From an uncultured Collinsella sp. (lineage in GTDB: Bacteria > Actinomycetota > Coriobacteriia > Coriobacteriales > Coriobacteriaceae): a stretch of 12,257 nucleotides of DNA. Within the stretch, counting starts at the first letter, position 1. Every line of letters begins with the position of its first letter. The position numbers were made by a program, and so were the translations under genes. The stretch lies in assembly GCA_900752425.1 (NCBI GenBank), contig CAADVE010000122.1, positions 1-12,257 on the forward strand. The letters run 5' to 3'. The notes below the pieces were generated by a model that made no database searches, was not told where the DNA came from, and worked only from the letters and a program-made list of their open reading frames with translations. Of the stretch, positions 6,049-12,257 are shown in pieces.

Positions 6049-6063
6049 AACAAACAATTTGTT
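6049..6063. promoter_or_regulatory. Palindrome 1, candidate regulator operator
   Basis: AACAAA-CAA-TTTGTT is a perfect six-base dyad with a three-base spacer. It is followed by AGG; the second site is followed by TGG. The two sites share AACAAAC, two A/T bases, then TTTGTT, one A/T base and GG. It lies 120 bases before the divergent regulator's start codon and 144 before ygeX. Confidence 0.6.
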
Positions 6064-6099
6064 AGGTTTGCCAATCAAAAAGTGTGATAGAACAGTGCT

Positions 6100-6114
6100 A
6101 ACAAACTTTTTGTT
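6100..6114. promoter_or_regulatory. Palindrome 2, candidate regulator operator
   Basis: AACAAA-CTT-TTTGTT has the same half-sites and spacer length as palindrome 1, centred 51 bases further on, close to five helical turns. It lies 92 bases before the ygeX start. No strong TATAAT box is seen in the region. TTGCCA (6068-6073) and TGTGATAG (6083-6090) lie between the two sites but have poor spacing as a promoter. Confidence 0.6.
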
Positions 6115-6206
6115 TGGCATCCACATAAAAGTTCAGTCGCATGAATGGGAATGGGCTGAAACGCGTATGCGGGGGCCGGCAAGAGAGGACTTAAGGAGTT
6201 CACCGT

Positions 6207-7421
6207 ATGGCCGATAAGATCCAGTGGGCGGGCAACACGATGCCCAAGAGCGATGACAAGCACTTGGGAATCATGAGCCTCGACCACGTGAAGAAGGCCC
6301 GCGCCTTCCACCAGTCGTTCCCCCAATATACCGTCACTCCGCTTGCCCGCCTGGATGGTCAGGCCGCGCGCCTGGGCCTGTCCAACCTGTGCGTCAAGGA
6401 CGAGAGCTATCGCTTTGGCCTCAACGCCTTTAAGGTTCTGGGCGGCTCGTTTGCCATGGCCAACTACATTGCCGACGAGACCGGCAAGGACGTTGCCGAC
6501 TGCACCTTCGATTACCTGACTTCCGATCAGCTTGCCAAGGATTTTGGCCAGGCCACCTTCTTTACCGCCACCGACGGCAATCATGGCCGCGGCGTGGCAT
6601 GGGCTGCCAACAAGCTGGGCCAGAAGGCCGTCGTGCACATGCCCAAGGGTTCCACCAAGCCCCGCTTCGACAACATCGCCGCCGAGGGCGCCACGGTGAC
6701 CATCGAAGAGGTCAACTACGACGAGTGCGTGCGCATGGCCGCCGCCGAGGCCGACGCCTGCGAGCGCGGCGTTATCGTTCAGGACACCGCCTGGGAGGGC
6801 TACGAGAAGATTCCGTCTTGGATCATGGAGGGCTACGGCACCATGGCTTCCGAGGCTGCCGAGCAGCTGCGCGAGATGGCCATCAACCGCCCGACGCATG
6901 TCTTTGTCCAGGCTGGCGTAGGCTCGCTCGCCGGCGCCGTGGTGGGCTACTTCACTAACCTGTATCCCGATAACCCGCCCACCTTTGTCGTGGTCGAGTG
7001 CGCTCCGGCCGCCTGCCTGTACAAGGGCGCTGCCGCCGGCGACGGCGACCCGCGCATCGTGGACGGCGACATGCCCTCCATCATGGCCGGCCTGTGCTGT
7101 GGCGAGCCCAACATCCTGGGCTGGGATATCCTGCGCAACCACGCTACCGCCTTCGTGTCCTGCCCCGACTGGGTCACCGCTCGCGGCATGCGCACCCTGG
7201 GCGCCCCCGAGAAGGGCGACCCGCGCGTCATCTCCGGCGAGTCCGGCGCTGTGACCACCGGCCTGGTCGAGACCCTCATGCTCGATCCCGAGTACGCCGA
7301 GCTCAAGGAGCTCATCGGCCTGGACAAGACGAGCTCCGTGCTCTGCTTCTCCACCGAGGGCGACACGGATCCGGATCAGTACCGTCGCATCGTCTGGGAG
7401 GGCGAGTATCCCACCTGCTAG
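6207..7421 (+). CDS. ygeX: 2,3-Diaminopropionate ammonia-lyase YgeX
   Basis: This 404-residue PLP enzyme (fold type II) starts at ATG 6207, eight bases after AAGGAG (6193-6198). It converts 2,3-diaminopropionate to pyruvate and two ammonia. The PLP lysine is K76 in RFGLNAFKVLGGSFA, as in characterised YgeX proteins. TDGNHGRGVAWAANKLG (from residue 122) holds the catalytic-site Asp and the loop that binds the cofactor. QAGVGSLAGAVVGY is the glycine-rich phosphate-binding turn. GAPEKGDPRVISGESGAVT further on is also typical. The length equals the family norm (about 400). It is the first gene of the plus-strand cluster, right after the region divergent from the YheO-like regulator. Codon use is strongly C-ending, suggesting high expression when induced. 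In uric acid and purine degradation its role would be the last step, releasing pyruvate. Confidence 0.95.
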   Translation: MADKIQWAGNTMPKSDDKHLGIMSLDHVKKARAFHQSFPQYTVTPLARLDGQAARLGLSNLCVKDESYRFGLNAFKVLGGSFAMANYIADETGKDVADCTFDYLTSDQLAKDFGQATFFTATDGNHGRGVAWAANKLGQKAVVHMPKGSTKPRFDNIAAEGATVTIEEVNYDECVRMAAAEADACERGVIVQDTAWEGYEKIPSWIMEGYGTMASEAAEQLREMAINRPTHVFVQAGVGSLAGAVVGYFTNLYPDNPPTFVVVECAPAACLYKGAAAGDGDPRIVDGDMPSIMAGLCCGEPNILGWDILRNHATAFVSCPDWVTARGMRTLGAPEKGDPRVISGESGAVTTGLVETLMLDPEYAELKELIGLDKTSSVLCFSTEGDTDPDQYRRIVWEGEYPTC

Positions 7422-7437
7422 CAGGCCTGACCTGTCC

Positions 7438-7556
7438 GGGTGGCGGAGCGTATGTTTGCTCCCTGCTCGAACAGTCCTGCGCAAGACGGAAAGCACATTA
7501 AGTGCTTTCCTTTGCGTGCGGAACTCGCGACGGAGCAAACATATGCTCCGCCACCC
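7438..7556. repeat. 119-bp nested inverted repeat (REP/BIME- or MITE-like) between ygeX and ygeY
   Basis: Outer arms of 25 bases (7438-7462 and 7532-7556) are reverse complements with one mismatch, which is a G-U wobble in RNA. Each arm also contains its own small palindrome (GGAGC...GCTCC). In the centre GGAAAGCAC (7488-7496) pairs perfectly with GTGCTTTCC (7502-7510) around ATTAA, with CGCAA/TTGCG (7480-7484, 7512-7516) outside it. TTT follows the central stem, so that part alone could act as a terminator. The structure lies 17 bases past the ygeX stop. Two mirrored palindromes flanking a central hairpin resemble REP/BIME elements; multi-copy status cannot be judged from one window. Confidence 0.8.
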
Positions 7557-7595
7557 TACGTCCACTTGCTTGTGGGGTGCTCGACCTCACGCTAC

Positions 7596-7635
7596 TTGGC
7601 ACAAGTGATCTATCTGAAATATCTACCTGTAGGTA
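7596..7635 (+). promoter_or_regulatory. Possible promoter and dyad upstream of ygeY
   Basis: TTGGCA (7596-7601) followed after 18 bases by TATCTA (7620-7625) is a modest promoter match. It overlaps a perfect dyad TACCT-GT-AGGTA (7624-7635). It lies between the large inverted repeat and the ygeY ribosome binding site. It would let ygeY be transcribed even if the inverted repeat stops ygeX messages. Confidence 0.3.
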
Positions 7636-7660
7636 AACCCTTGTAGAAAGGTTGACTGTT

Positions 7661-9046
7661 ATGACTAAGGAACTCGATTTCGAGGCAATTAAAAACGCTG
7701 CTGAGTCCCACCGTGCTGATATGACGCGTTTTCTTCGCGCAATGATCTCCCATCCCTCTGAGTCTTGCGAGGAGGGTGAGGTTGTCGCTTGCATCAGGGC
7801 CGAGATGGAGAACCTTGGCTATGACGAGGTCAAGGTCGACGGCCTGGGCAACGTCATGGGCTTTATGGGCGAGGGCGACAAGATCATCGCCATCGACTCC
7901 CACATCGACACCGTCGGCATCGGCAACATCGAGAACTGGGACGCCGATCCCTATGAGGGCTATGAGACCGACGAGATCATCTACGGCCGCGGCGGCTCCG
8001 ACCAGGAGGGCGGCATGGCTTCTGCTACCTATGCTGCCAAGATGATGAAGGACATGGGCCTCATCCCCGAGGGCTACAAGATCATGGTCGTCGGCACCGT
8101 CCAGGAAGAGGACTGCGACGGCATGTGCTGGCAGTACATCTACAACAAGGACGGCATTAAGCCCGAGTTCGTCATTTCCACCGAGCCCACCGACGGCGGC
8201 ATCTACCGCGGTCACCGCGGCCGCATGGAGATCCGCGTCGACGTTCACGGCACCTCCTGCCACGGCTCCGCGCCCGACCGCGGCGACAACGCCATCTACA
8301 AGATGGCCGACATCATCGCCGACGTCCGCGCCCTCAACAACAACGGCTGCGACGAGTCGACCGACATCAAGGGTCTCGTCAAGATGCTCGACCCCAAGTA
8401 CAATCCCGAGCACTTCGAGGATGCCCGCTTCCTGGGCCGCGGCACCTGCACCGTCAGCCAGATCTTCTACACCAGCCCCAGCCGCTGCGCTGTCGCTGAC
8501 TCCTGCGCCATCTCCATCGACCGTCGCATGACCGCCGGCGAGACCTGGGAGTCCTGCCTGGACGAGATCCGCAACCTGCCGGCAGCCAAGAAGTACGGCG
8601 ACGACGTGAAGGTTTCCATGTACATGTACGACCGTCCGTCCTGGACCGGCGAGGTCTACGAGACCGAGGCTTACTTCCCCACGTGGATCAACAAGGAGAC
8701 CGCTCCGCACGTCAAGGCCCTCGTCGACGCCCACAAGGCCATGTTTGGTGACGAGCGCATCGGCTGCGAGCCCAGCATGGACAAGCGCACCGGTCGCCCG
8801 CTGTGCGACAAGTGGACCTTCTCCACGAACTGCGTTTCCATCCAGGGCCGCTACGGCATCCCCTGCGTGGGCTTTGGCCCGGGTGCCGAGTCTCAGGCTC
8901 ACGCTCCCAACGAGGTCACCTACAAGGACGACCTGGTCACCGCTGCCGCCATGTATGTAGCTGCCCTGAACCTCTACGATCCGAGCCAGGCCGATGGCGA
9001 CGCCACCGTGTTCCGCGCCGGTCTGACCAACAACAAGATCGATTAG
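7661..9046 (+). CDS. ygeY: YgeY, M20-family metallohydrolase
   Basis: The start is ATG 7661, nine bases after AGAAAGG (7645-7651). A TTG at 7652 is in frame but touches the ribosome binding site and is rejected. The product has 461 residues and matches the YgeY group of M20 dizinc peptidases/deacylases. Expected metal ligands are present: H81 in SHIDTV, D114 in YGRGGSDQEGG, E149/E150 in VQEEDCDG (catalytic base and ligand), E175 in STEPTD and H414 in QAHAPNEV. The lid-type dimer domain starts around residue 187. Family members hydrolyse amide or ureido bonds in N-acyl or N-carbamoyl amino acids. In this cluster the likely substrate is a ureido or diaminopropionate derivative from purine breakdown (inference). 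It sits 239 bases after ygeX, behind an inverted repeat, and 203 before ygeW. Confidence 0.93.
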   Translation: MTKELDFEAIKNAAESHRADMTRFLRAMISHPSESCEEGEVVACIRAEMENLGYDEVKVDGLGNVMGFMGEGDKIIAIDSHIDTVGIGNIENWDADPYEGYETDEIIYGRGGSDQEGGMASATYAAKMMKDMGLIPEGYKIMVVGTVQEEDCDGMCWQYIYNKDGIKPEFVISTEPTDGGIYRGHRGRMEIRVDVHGTSCHGSAPDRGDNAIYKMADIIADVRALNNNGCDESTDIKGLVKMLDPKYNPEHFEDARFLGRGTCTVSQIFYTSPSRCAVADSCAISIDRRMTAGETWESCLDEIRNLPAAKKYGDDVKVSMYMYDRPSWTGEVYETEAYFPTWINKETAPHVKALVDAHKAMFGDERIGCEPSMDKRTGRPLCDKWTFSTNCVSIQGRYGIPCVGFGPGAESQAHAPNEVTYKDDLVTAAAMYVAALNLYDPSQADGDATVFRAGLTNNKID

Positions 9047-9068
9047 TCCCATTCCTCGATTTTGTTGA

Positions 9069-9093
9069 GCCGGGGGCCGCTCGTGTCCCCGGC
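9069..9093 (+). other. GC-rich hairpin between ygeY and ygeW
   Basis: GCCGGGG (9069-9075) pairs with CCCCGGC (9087-9093) around an 11-base loop, 22 bases past the ygeY stop. ACCCCCTG follows instead of a T-run, so it looks more like an mRNA-stabilising or processing hairpin than an intrinsic terminator. The rest of the 203-base gap has no gene and no clear promoter. Confidence 0.5.
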
Positions 9094-9249
9094 ACCCCCT
9101 GTTGACTCGGGGCCCGCGGTCGTTATCTCCCATGCTTCCTCAACGGTGGCGGGTCCTCGTCATGGTGCTCTGCATGTTCTAGCCACCCGCGCATGCCGGA
9201 GCACATCTACTCATTGCGCGATCGTTTCATCTTTAGAAAGGACATTTCC

Positions 9250-10452
9250 ATGGACGCTAAGTTTACCGAGCTCGTCGAGCAGCTGAACGGCCTCGATTTT
9301 AAGGGTATGTACGGCAGCGACTTCCTGCACACCTGGGACAAGACCACCGATGAACTCAAGGCGCTCTACATCGTCGCCGACGCACTGCGCGAGCTGCGTG
9401 AGAACAACGTTTCGTCCAAGATTTTCGACTCGGGCCTGGCCGTCTCCCTGTTCCGTGACAACTCCACCCGTACGCGCTTCTCCTTCTCTAAGGCCGCCAA
9501 CCTGCTCGGCCTCGAGCTGCAGGACCTGGACGAGAAGAAGTCCCAGATCGCTCACGGCGAGACCGTCCGCGAGACCGCTACCATGATCTCCTTCATGGCC
9601 GACGTCATCGGCATCCGCGACGACATGTACATTGGCAAGGGCGACGCCTACATGGCTGAGGTCTCCGAGTCTGTCCAGCAGGCTTACGAGGATGGCGTTC
9701 TGGATCACCGTCCCACGCTCATCTCCCTGCAGTCCGACTCCGATCACCCCACGCAGTCCTCTGCCGACATGCTCTACCTTATCAACGAGTTTGGCGGCCT
9801 CGAGAACCTCAAGGGCAAGAAGGTTGCCGTCACCTGGGCCTATTCGCCCTCTTACGGCAAGCCGCTGTCCTGCCCGCAGTCGCTGATCAGCCTGCTGCCC
9901 CGCTTTGGCATGGACGTCACCCTGGCTCACCCCGAGGGCTACGACCTCATGCCCGAGGTCGTCGAGCGCGCCAAGGGCTATGCCGCCGAGTCCGGCACCA
10001 CCTTTAAGCAGGTCAACACCATGGCCGAGGCCTTCGAGGGCGCCGACATCGTGATCCCCAAGAGCTGGGCTCCGTTTGCCGCCATGGAGAAGCGCACCAA
10101 CCTGTACGCCGAGGGCGACGACGCCGGCATCGCAGCGCTCGAGAAGGAGCTGCTCGCTCAGAACGCTACGCATCAGGATTGGTGCTCCACGACCGAGCTC
10201 ATGGAGAAGACTGCCAACGGCCAGGACACTATCTTTATGCACCCGCTGCCCGCCGACATCTCCGGTGTCTCTTGCGAGCACGGCGAGGTCAACGCCGACG
10301 TCTTCGACATGCACCGCGTGGGCATGTACAAGGAGGCCAGCTACAAGCCGTACGCCATCGCAGCCATGATGTTCCTGCAGAAGGTTGCCGATCCCGCCGC
10401 TACCCTCAAGGCCCTCGACGAGCGCAACACCGCCCGTTGGTTCCAGGCCTAA
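9250..10452 (+). CDS. ygeW: YgeW, knotted carbamoyltransferase
   Basis: The start is ATG 9250, seven bases after AGAAAGGA; an upstream in-frame ATG at 9193 lacks a ribosome binding site. The product has 400 residues, the usual length for YgeW, and belongs to the aspartate/ornithine carbamoyltransferase superfamily. The carbamoyl-phosphate site is SLFRDNSTRTRFSF (S72-T-R-T-R76). HPTQ (166-169) is the second phosphate/carbonyl site, and MHPLPADI (H331-P-L-P334) replaces the HCLP loop of ornithine transcarbamylase. VTWAYSPSYGKPLSCPQSL matches the knot region typical of the YgeW group. Its acceptor substrate is unsettled in the literature; in this cluster a ureido compound derived from purines is likely. 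The enzyme would run in the phosphorolytic direction, giving carbamoyl phosphate for YqeA (inference). The next gene starts 14 bases after its stop. Confidence 0.94.
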   Translation: MDAKFTELVEQLNGLDFKGMYGSDFLHTWDKTTDELKALYIVADALRELRENNVSSKIFDSGLAVSLFRDNSTRTRFSFSKAANLLGLELQDLDEKKSQIAHGETVRETATMISFMADVIGIRDDMYIGKGDAYMAEVSESVQQAYEDGVLDHRPTLISLQSDSDHPTQSSADMLYLINEFGGLENLKGKKVAVTWAYSPSYGKPLSCPQSLISLLPRFGMDVTLAHPEGYDLMPEVVERAKGYAAESGTTFKQVNTMAEAFEGADIVIPKSWAPFAAMEKRTNLYAEGDDAGIAALEKELLAQNATHQDWCSTTELMEKTANGQDTIFMHPLPADISGVSCEHGEVNADVFDMHRVGMYKEASYKPYAIAAMMFLQKVADPAATLKALDERNTARWFQA

Positions 10453-10466
10453 AGCTGGGCTGAGAA

Positions 10467-11417
10467 ATGGCTAAGCGTATCGTTGTCGCCCTGGGCGGAA
10501 ACGCCCTCGGCGCCAACCTTCCCGAGCAGATGGAGGCCGTCAAGACGACTTCCAAGGCTATCGTCGACCTGATCGAGGAGGGCAACGAGGTCGTCGTCGT
10601 GCATGGCAACGGTCCCCAGGTGGGCATGATCGCCAACGCGATGGCTGAGCTCACGCGCTCTAATCCTCAGAAGTACGTTCCCTGCCCCTTGTCCGTTTGC
10701 GGCGCCATGAGCCAGGGCTACATTGGCTATGACCTGCAAAATGCGCTGCGCGAGGAAATGCTCGACCGCAATATCGACAAGGGTGTCGCCACCGTGCTCA
10801 CCCAGGTCGAGGTTGCGGCAGACGACCCGGCCTTTGCCGACCCGGTCAAGCCGATTGGTCCGTGGATGAGCGAGGCCGAGGCCAAGGAGCTGGAGGCCGA
10901 CCGCGGCTACCAGTTCATCCACGACGAGAAGCAGGGCTTCCGTCGCGTGGTTGCCTCGCCCAAGCCCGTGAACATCGTCGAGCTCGACACCATCAAGTCG
11001 CTCGTCGAGTCCACCCGCGTGGTGATCTCCTGCGGCGGTGGTGGCATTCCCGTCACCAAGGCCCAGGGCAACCACCTTAAGGGCGCTGCCGCCGTCATCG
11101 ATAAGGACTTTGCGGCCGAGAAGCTCGCCGAGCAGCTCGATGCCGATGCCCTGATTATCCTGACGGCCGTGGAGAAGGTTGCCATTGGCTTTGGCACCGA
11201 CCACGAGCAGTGGCTCGACACGCTGACCGCGGCTGACGTAAAGCGTCTGTCCGAGGCCAACGAGTTCGGTCGCGGCTCCATGCTGCCCAAGGTCCAGGCC
11301 GCCTCGACGTTTGCCGAGAGCAAGCCGGGCCGCACGGCGTTCATCACGCTGCTCGAGAAGGCACGTGACGGTCTTGCCGGCAAGACCGGTACCACGTTTA
11401 CCGGCGACGCTGAGTAG
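10467..11417 (+). CDS. yqeA: Carbamate kinase YqeA (ArcC family)
   Basis: This 316-residue protein has the full signature of carbamate kinase. VVALGGNALG (residues 6-15) is the N-terminal nucleotide/phosphate loop, VVHGNGPQVGMI (44-55) the second glycine loop, SVCGAMSQGYIGY the dimer/active-site segment and PVKPIGPW the usual lid sequence. SCGGGGIPV, VIDKDFAAEKLAEQL and ILTAVEKVAI follow, and FGRGSMLPKVQAA closes the kinase core. The reaction is carbamoyl phosphate + ADP to ATP + carbamate (ammonia and CO2). Coupled to YgeW this would be the energy-conserving step of the pathway. The ATG lies 14 bases after the ygeW stop. The upstream bases (AGCTGGGCTGAGAA) hold no good ribosome binding site, so translational coupling to ygeW is likely. 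A hairpin terminator follows. Confidence 0.95.
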   Translation: MAKRIVVALGGNALGANLPEQMEAVKTTSKAIVDLIEEGNEVVVVHGNGPQVGMIANAMAELTRSNPQKYVPCPLSVCGAMSQGYIGYDLQNALREEMLDRNIDKGVATVLTQVEVAADDPAFADPVKPIGPWMSEAEAKELEADRGYQFIHDEKQGFRRVVASPKPVNIVELDTIKSLVESTRVVISCGGGGIPVTKAQGNHLKGAAAVIDKDFAAEKLAEQLDADALIILTAVEKVAIGFGTDHEQWLDTLTAADVKRLSEANEFGRGSMLPKVQAASTFAESKPGRTAFITLLEKARDGLAGKTGTTFTGDAE

Positions 11418-11434
11418 GCATATCTGCACCATTG

Positions 11435-11470
11435 AGGAGGGTGCCCTGCGTCGCGGGGTGTCCTCCTTTG
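11435..11470 (+). terminator. Rho-independent terminator after yqeA
   Basis: AGGAGG (11435-11440) pairs with CCTCCT (11462-11467) and CCCTG (11444-11448) with CGGGG (11454-11458). Three G-U wobble pairs lie between, making an unbroken 14-pair stem with loop CGTCG. A short TTT tail follows. It lies 17 bases past the yqeA stop. It suggests that ygeX-ygeY-ygeW-yqeA end here and mocA begins a new unit, with some read-through possible because the T-run is short. Confidence 0.6.
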
Positions 11471-11537
11471 TGCTATGGAGAGCCAAGGGGCGTTCGCTGG
11501 AAAAATGAGCGCATACCTGTTCCGACGGAGTGTGAGC

Positions 11538-11565
11538 TTGGTATGGTGGGTATAGCAACTATGGT
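11538..11565 (+). promoter_or_regulatory. Possible promoter of mocA
   Basis: TTGGTA (11538-11543), a 16-base spacer and TATGGT (11560-11565) give four of six consensus positions in each box. It lies 30 bases ahead of the mocA start, downstream of the yqeA terminator. The match is weak, and TATAGC at 11551-11556 is an alternative -10 without a -35. Confidence 0.3.
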
Positions 11566-11595
11566 GTCCAAAGCAGCCAGGGGAGGTTTGCGGAG

Positions 11596-12210
11596 ATGAA
11601 ACTCGGTTGCGTCATTATGGCCTCGGGCGAGGGCAAGCGGTTTGGCTCTAACAAGATGCTTGCCGATATCTATGGCGAGCCGCTGATTGCTCGGACCATC
11701 GATTCGGTTCCCCAGGGCTTTGACGCCGTGGTTTCGACGCGTTGGTCCGAGGTCGCCCAGATTTGCGAGGACAAGCATTGCCCGTGCGTGCTGCACGATG
11801 GCGAGCTGCGCAGCGAAAGCGTCCGCGCGGGCCTTTCGTGGGGGGTCGAACGCAACTGGAAAGGTTGCCTCTTTTTGCCGGGCGACCAGCCGCTCATGAG
11901 TTCGGATTCTTTTGAGGCTATGGTTCGTGCATTTGACGAGCGTGGCCGCAAGCATCCGGTGCGTCTTGCGTGCAACGGCGAGCCTTCGAGCCCGGTGCTC
12001 TTTCCTAGGCAGCTGTTCGATGCACTTATGTGTCTTGAGGGCAAGGACGGCGGCGGTTCGATCCTCAAGGACCATATTGACGTGGTGCTGGTCGAGGCGC
12101 GTGCCTACGAGCTGTGGGACGTCGATACCGCCAAGGGACAGCGACGCATAGCGGAGCATATCGCCGCCTGCTCGTATTTTGATCACGTGGCCAACTGCAT
12201 CAATCAATAA
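11596..12210 (+). CDS. mocA: MocA/YgfJ-like molybdenum cofactor nucleotidyltransferase
   Basis: The start is ATG 11596, nine bases after GGGGAGG. The product has 204 residues, close to the size of E. coli MocA (YgfJ). The N-terminal nucleotide-binding loop is IMASGEGKRFGSNKML (residues 7-22), with the G-x-G-x-R-F-G-x-N-K pattern of this family. LPGDQPLMS (G96-D-Q-P99) binds the metal-nucleotide, GEPSSPVLFPRQLF matches the later family motif, and ELWDVDT near the C-terminus is the usual closing metal-binding segment. MocA adds CMP to molybdopterin to make the dinucleotide cofactor (MCD) needed by xanthine dehydrogenase-type enzymes, such as the one whose end is at 1-447. The stop (12208-12210) shares a base with the AGGAG of the next gene, so the two are co-translated. 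A different MobA-like or sugar nucleotidyltransferase role is less likely, given context. Confidence 0.86.
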   Translation: MKLGCVIMASGEGKRFGSNKMLADIYGEPLIARTIDSVPQGFDAVVSTRWSEVAQICEDKHCPCVLHDGELRSESVRAGLSWGVERNWKGCLFLPGDQPLMSSDSFEAMVRAFDERGRKHPVRLACNGEPSSPVLFPRQLFDALMCLEGKDGGGSILKDHIDVVLVEARAYELWDVDTAKGQRRIAEHIAACSYFDHVANCINQ

Positions 12211-12219
12211 GGAGCAATT

Positions 12220-12257
12220 ATGATCATCATCAAAAACGGCGCGCTCGTGACGCCCCA
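12220..12257 (+). CDS. Start of a probable dihydropyrimidinase/hydantoinase-type amidohydrolase, cut by window end
   Basis: Only twelve full codons are visible: MIIIKNGALVTP. The ATG at 12220 lies five bases after AGGAG (12210-12214), which overlaps the mocA stop codon. An N-terminus of this form (LIKNG-xx-V) is typical of cyclic amidohydrolases such as HyuA/YgeZ and dihydropyrimidinase, and also of allantoinases and SsnA-like enzymes. Its place right after ygeX, ygeY, ygeW, yqeA and mocA favours HyuA or SsnA, both members of the E. coli cluster. The call rests mostly on context. Confidence 0.45.
   Translation, partial: MIIIKNGALVTP

Noticed and set aside
6083..6098. TGTGA half-site as a CRP-binding site upstream of ygeX
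   Set aside because: The second half (TCACA) is missing, and a CRP system is not expected in this type of organism.
6075..7565. 496-codon minus-strand frame opposite ygeX
   Set aside because: Shadow frame in GC-rich DNA with C-biased third positions; Gly/Val/Ala/His-rich product without motifs and opposite a clear enzyme gene.
7610..9133. 507-codon minus-strand frame opposite ygeY
   Set aside because: Same reason: low-complexity Val/Gly/Asp/Ala product mirrored from a well-supported M20 hydrolase gene.

Overview
The window is GC-rich (about 60% by eye), with strong C/G-ending codon bias in the metabolic genes and good AGGAG-type ribosome binding sites. Together with the protein types, this suggests a gut anaerobe of the Coriobacteriia, most like Collinsella. 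That assignment is from general resemblance and has not been tested by a search.

Left edge (1-760): the C-terminus of a molybdenum hydroxylase of the xanthine dehydrogenase family, a strong terminator, then five exact-period 23-bp tandem repeats. Left-centre (763-3252): an AAA ATPase with a DUF4143 C-terminal domain, then a DEDDh 3'-5' exonuclease. Between these two lies a short stretch with a promoter, a terminator and an antisense hydrophobic mini-ORF, which resembles a type I toxin-antitoxin layout. Centre (3363-5151, minus strand): two genes of unknown function, a 140-aa soluble protein and a 330-aa single-pass membrane protein. They are separated by a large inverted repeat, a four-copy 33-bp tandem repeat array and a terminator.

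Right half (5276-12257): a YheO-like PAS/HTH regulator on the minus strand, divergent from a plus-strand run of ygeX (2,3-diaminopropionate ammonia-lyase), ygeY (M20 metallohydrolase), ygeW (knotted carbamoyltransferase), yqeA (carbamate kinase), mocA/ygfJ (molybdenum cofactor cytidylyltransferase-like) and the first codons of what looks like a dihydropyrimidinase/hydantoinase. This is the gene set known from the E. coli yge/yqe/ygf/xdhD region, linked by published work to anaerobic purine and uric acid breakdown.

How the genes may work together (inference from family knowledge): the molybdenum hydroxylase, matured with MocA, oxidises or reduces purines. Hydantoinase-type and M20 enzymes open and trim ureido intermediates. 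YgeW and YqeA recover ATP from carbamoyl groups through carbamoyl phosphate. YgeX splits 2,3-diaminopropionate to pyruvate and ammonia. The divergent PAS regulator probably senses a pathway compound, and two near-identical AACAAA-N3-TTTGTT palindromes in the shared intergenic region are its best candidate operators.
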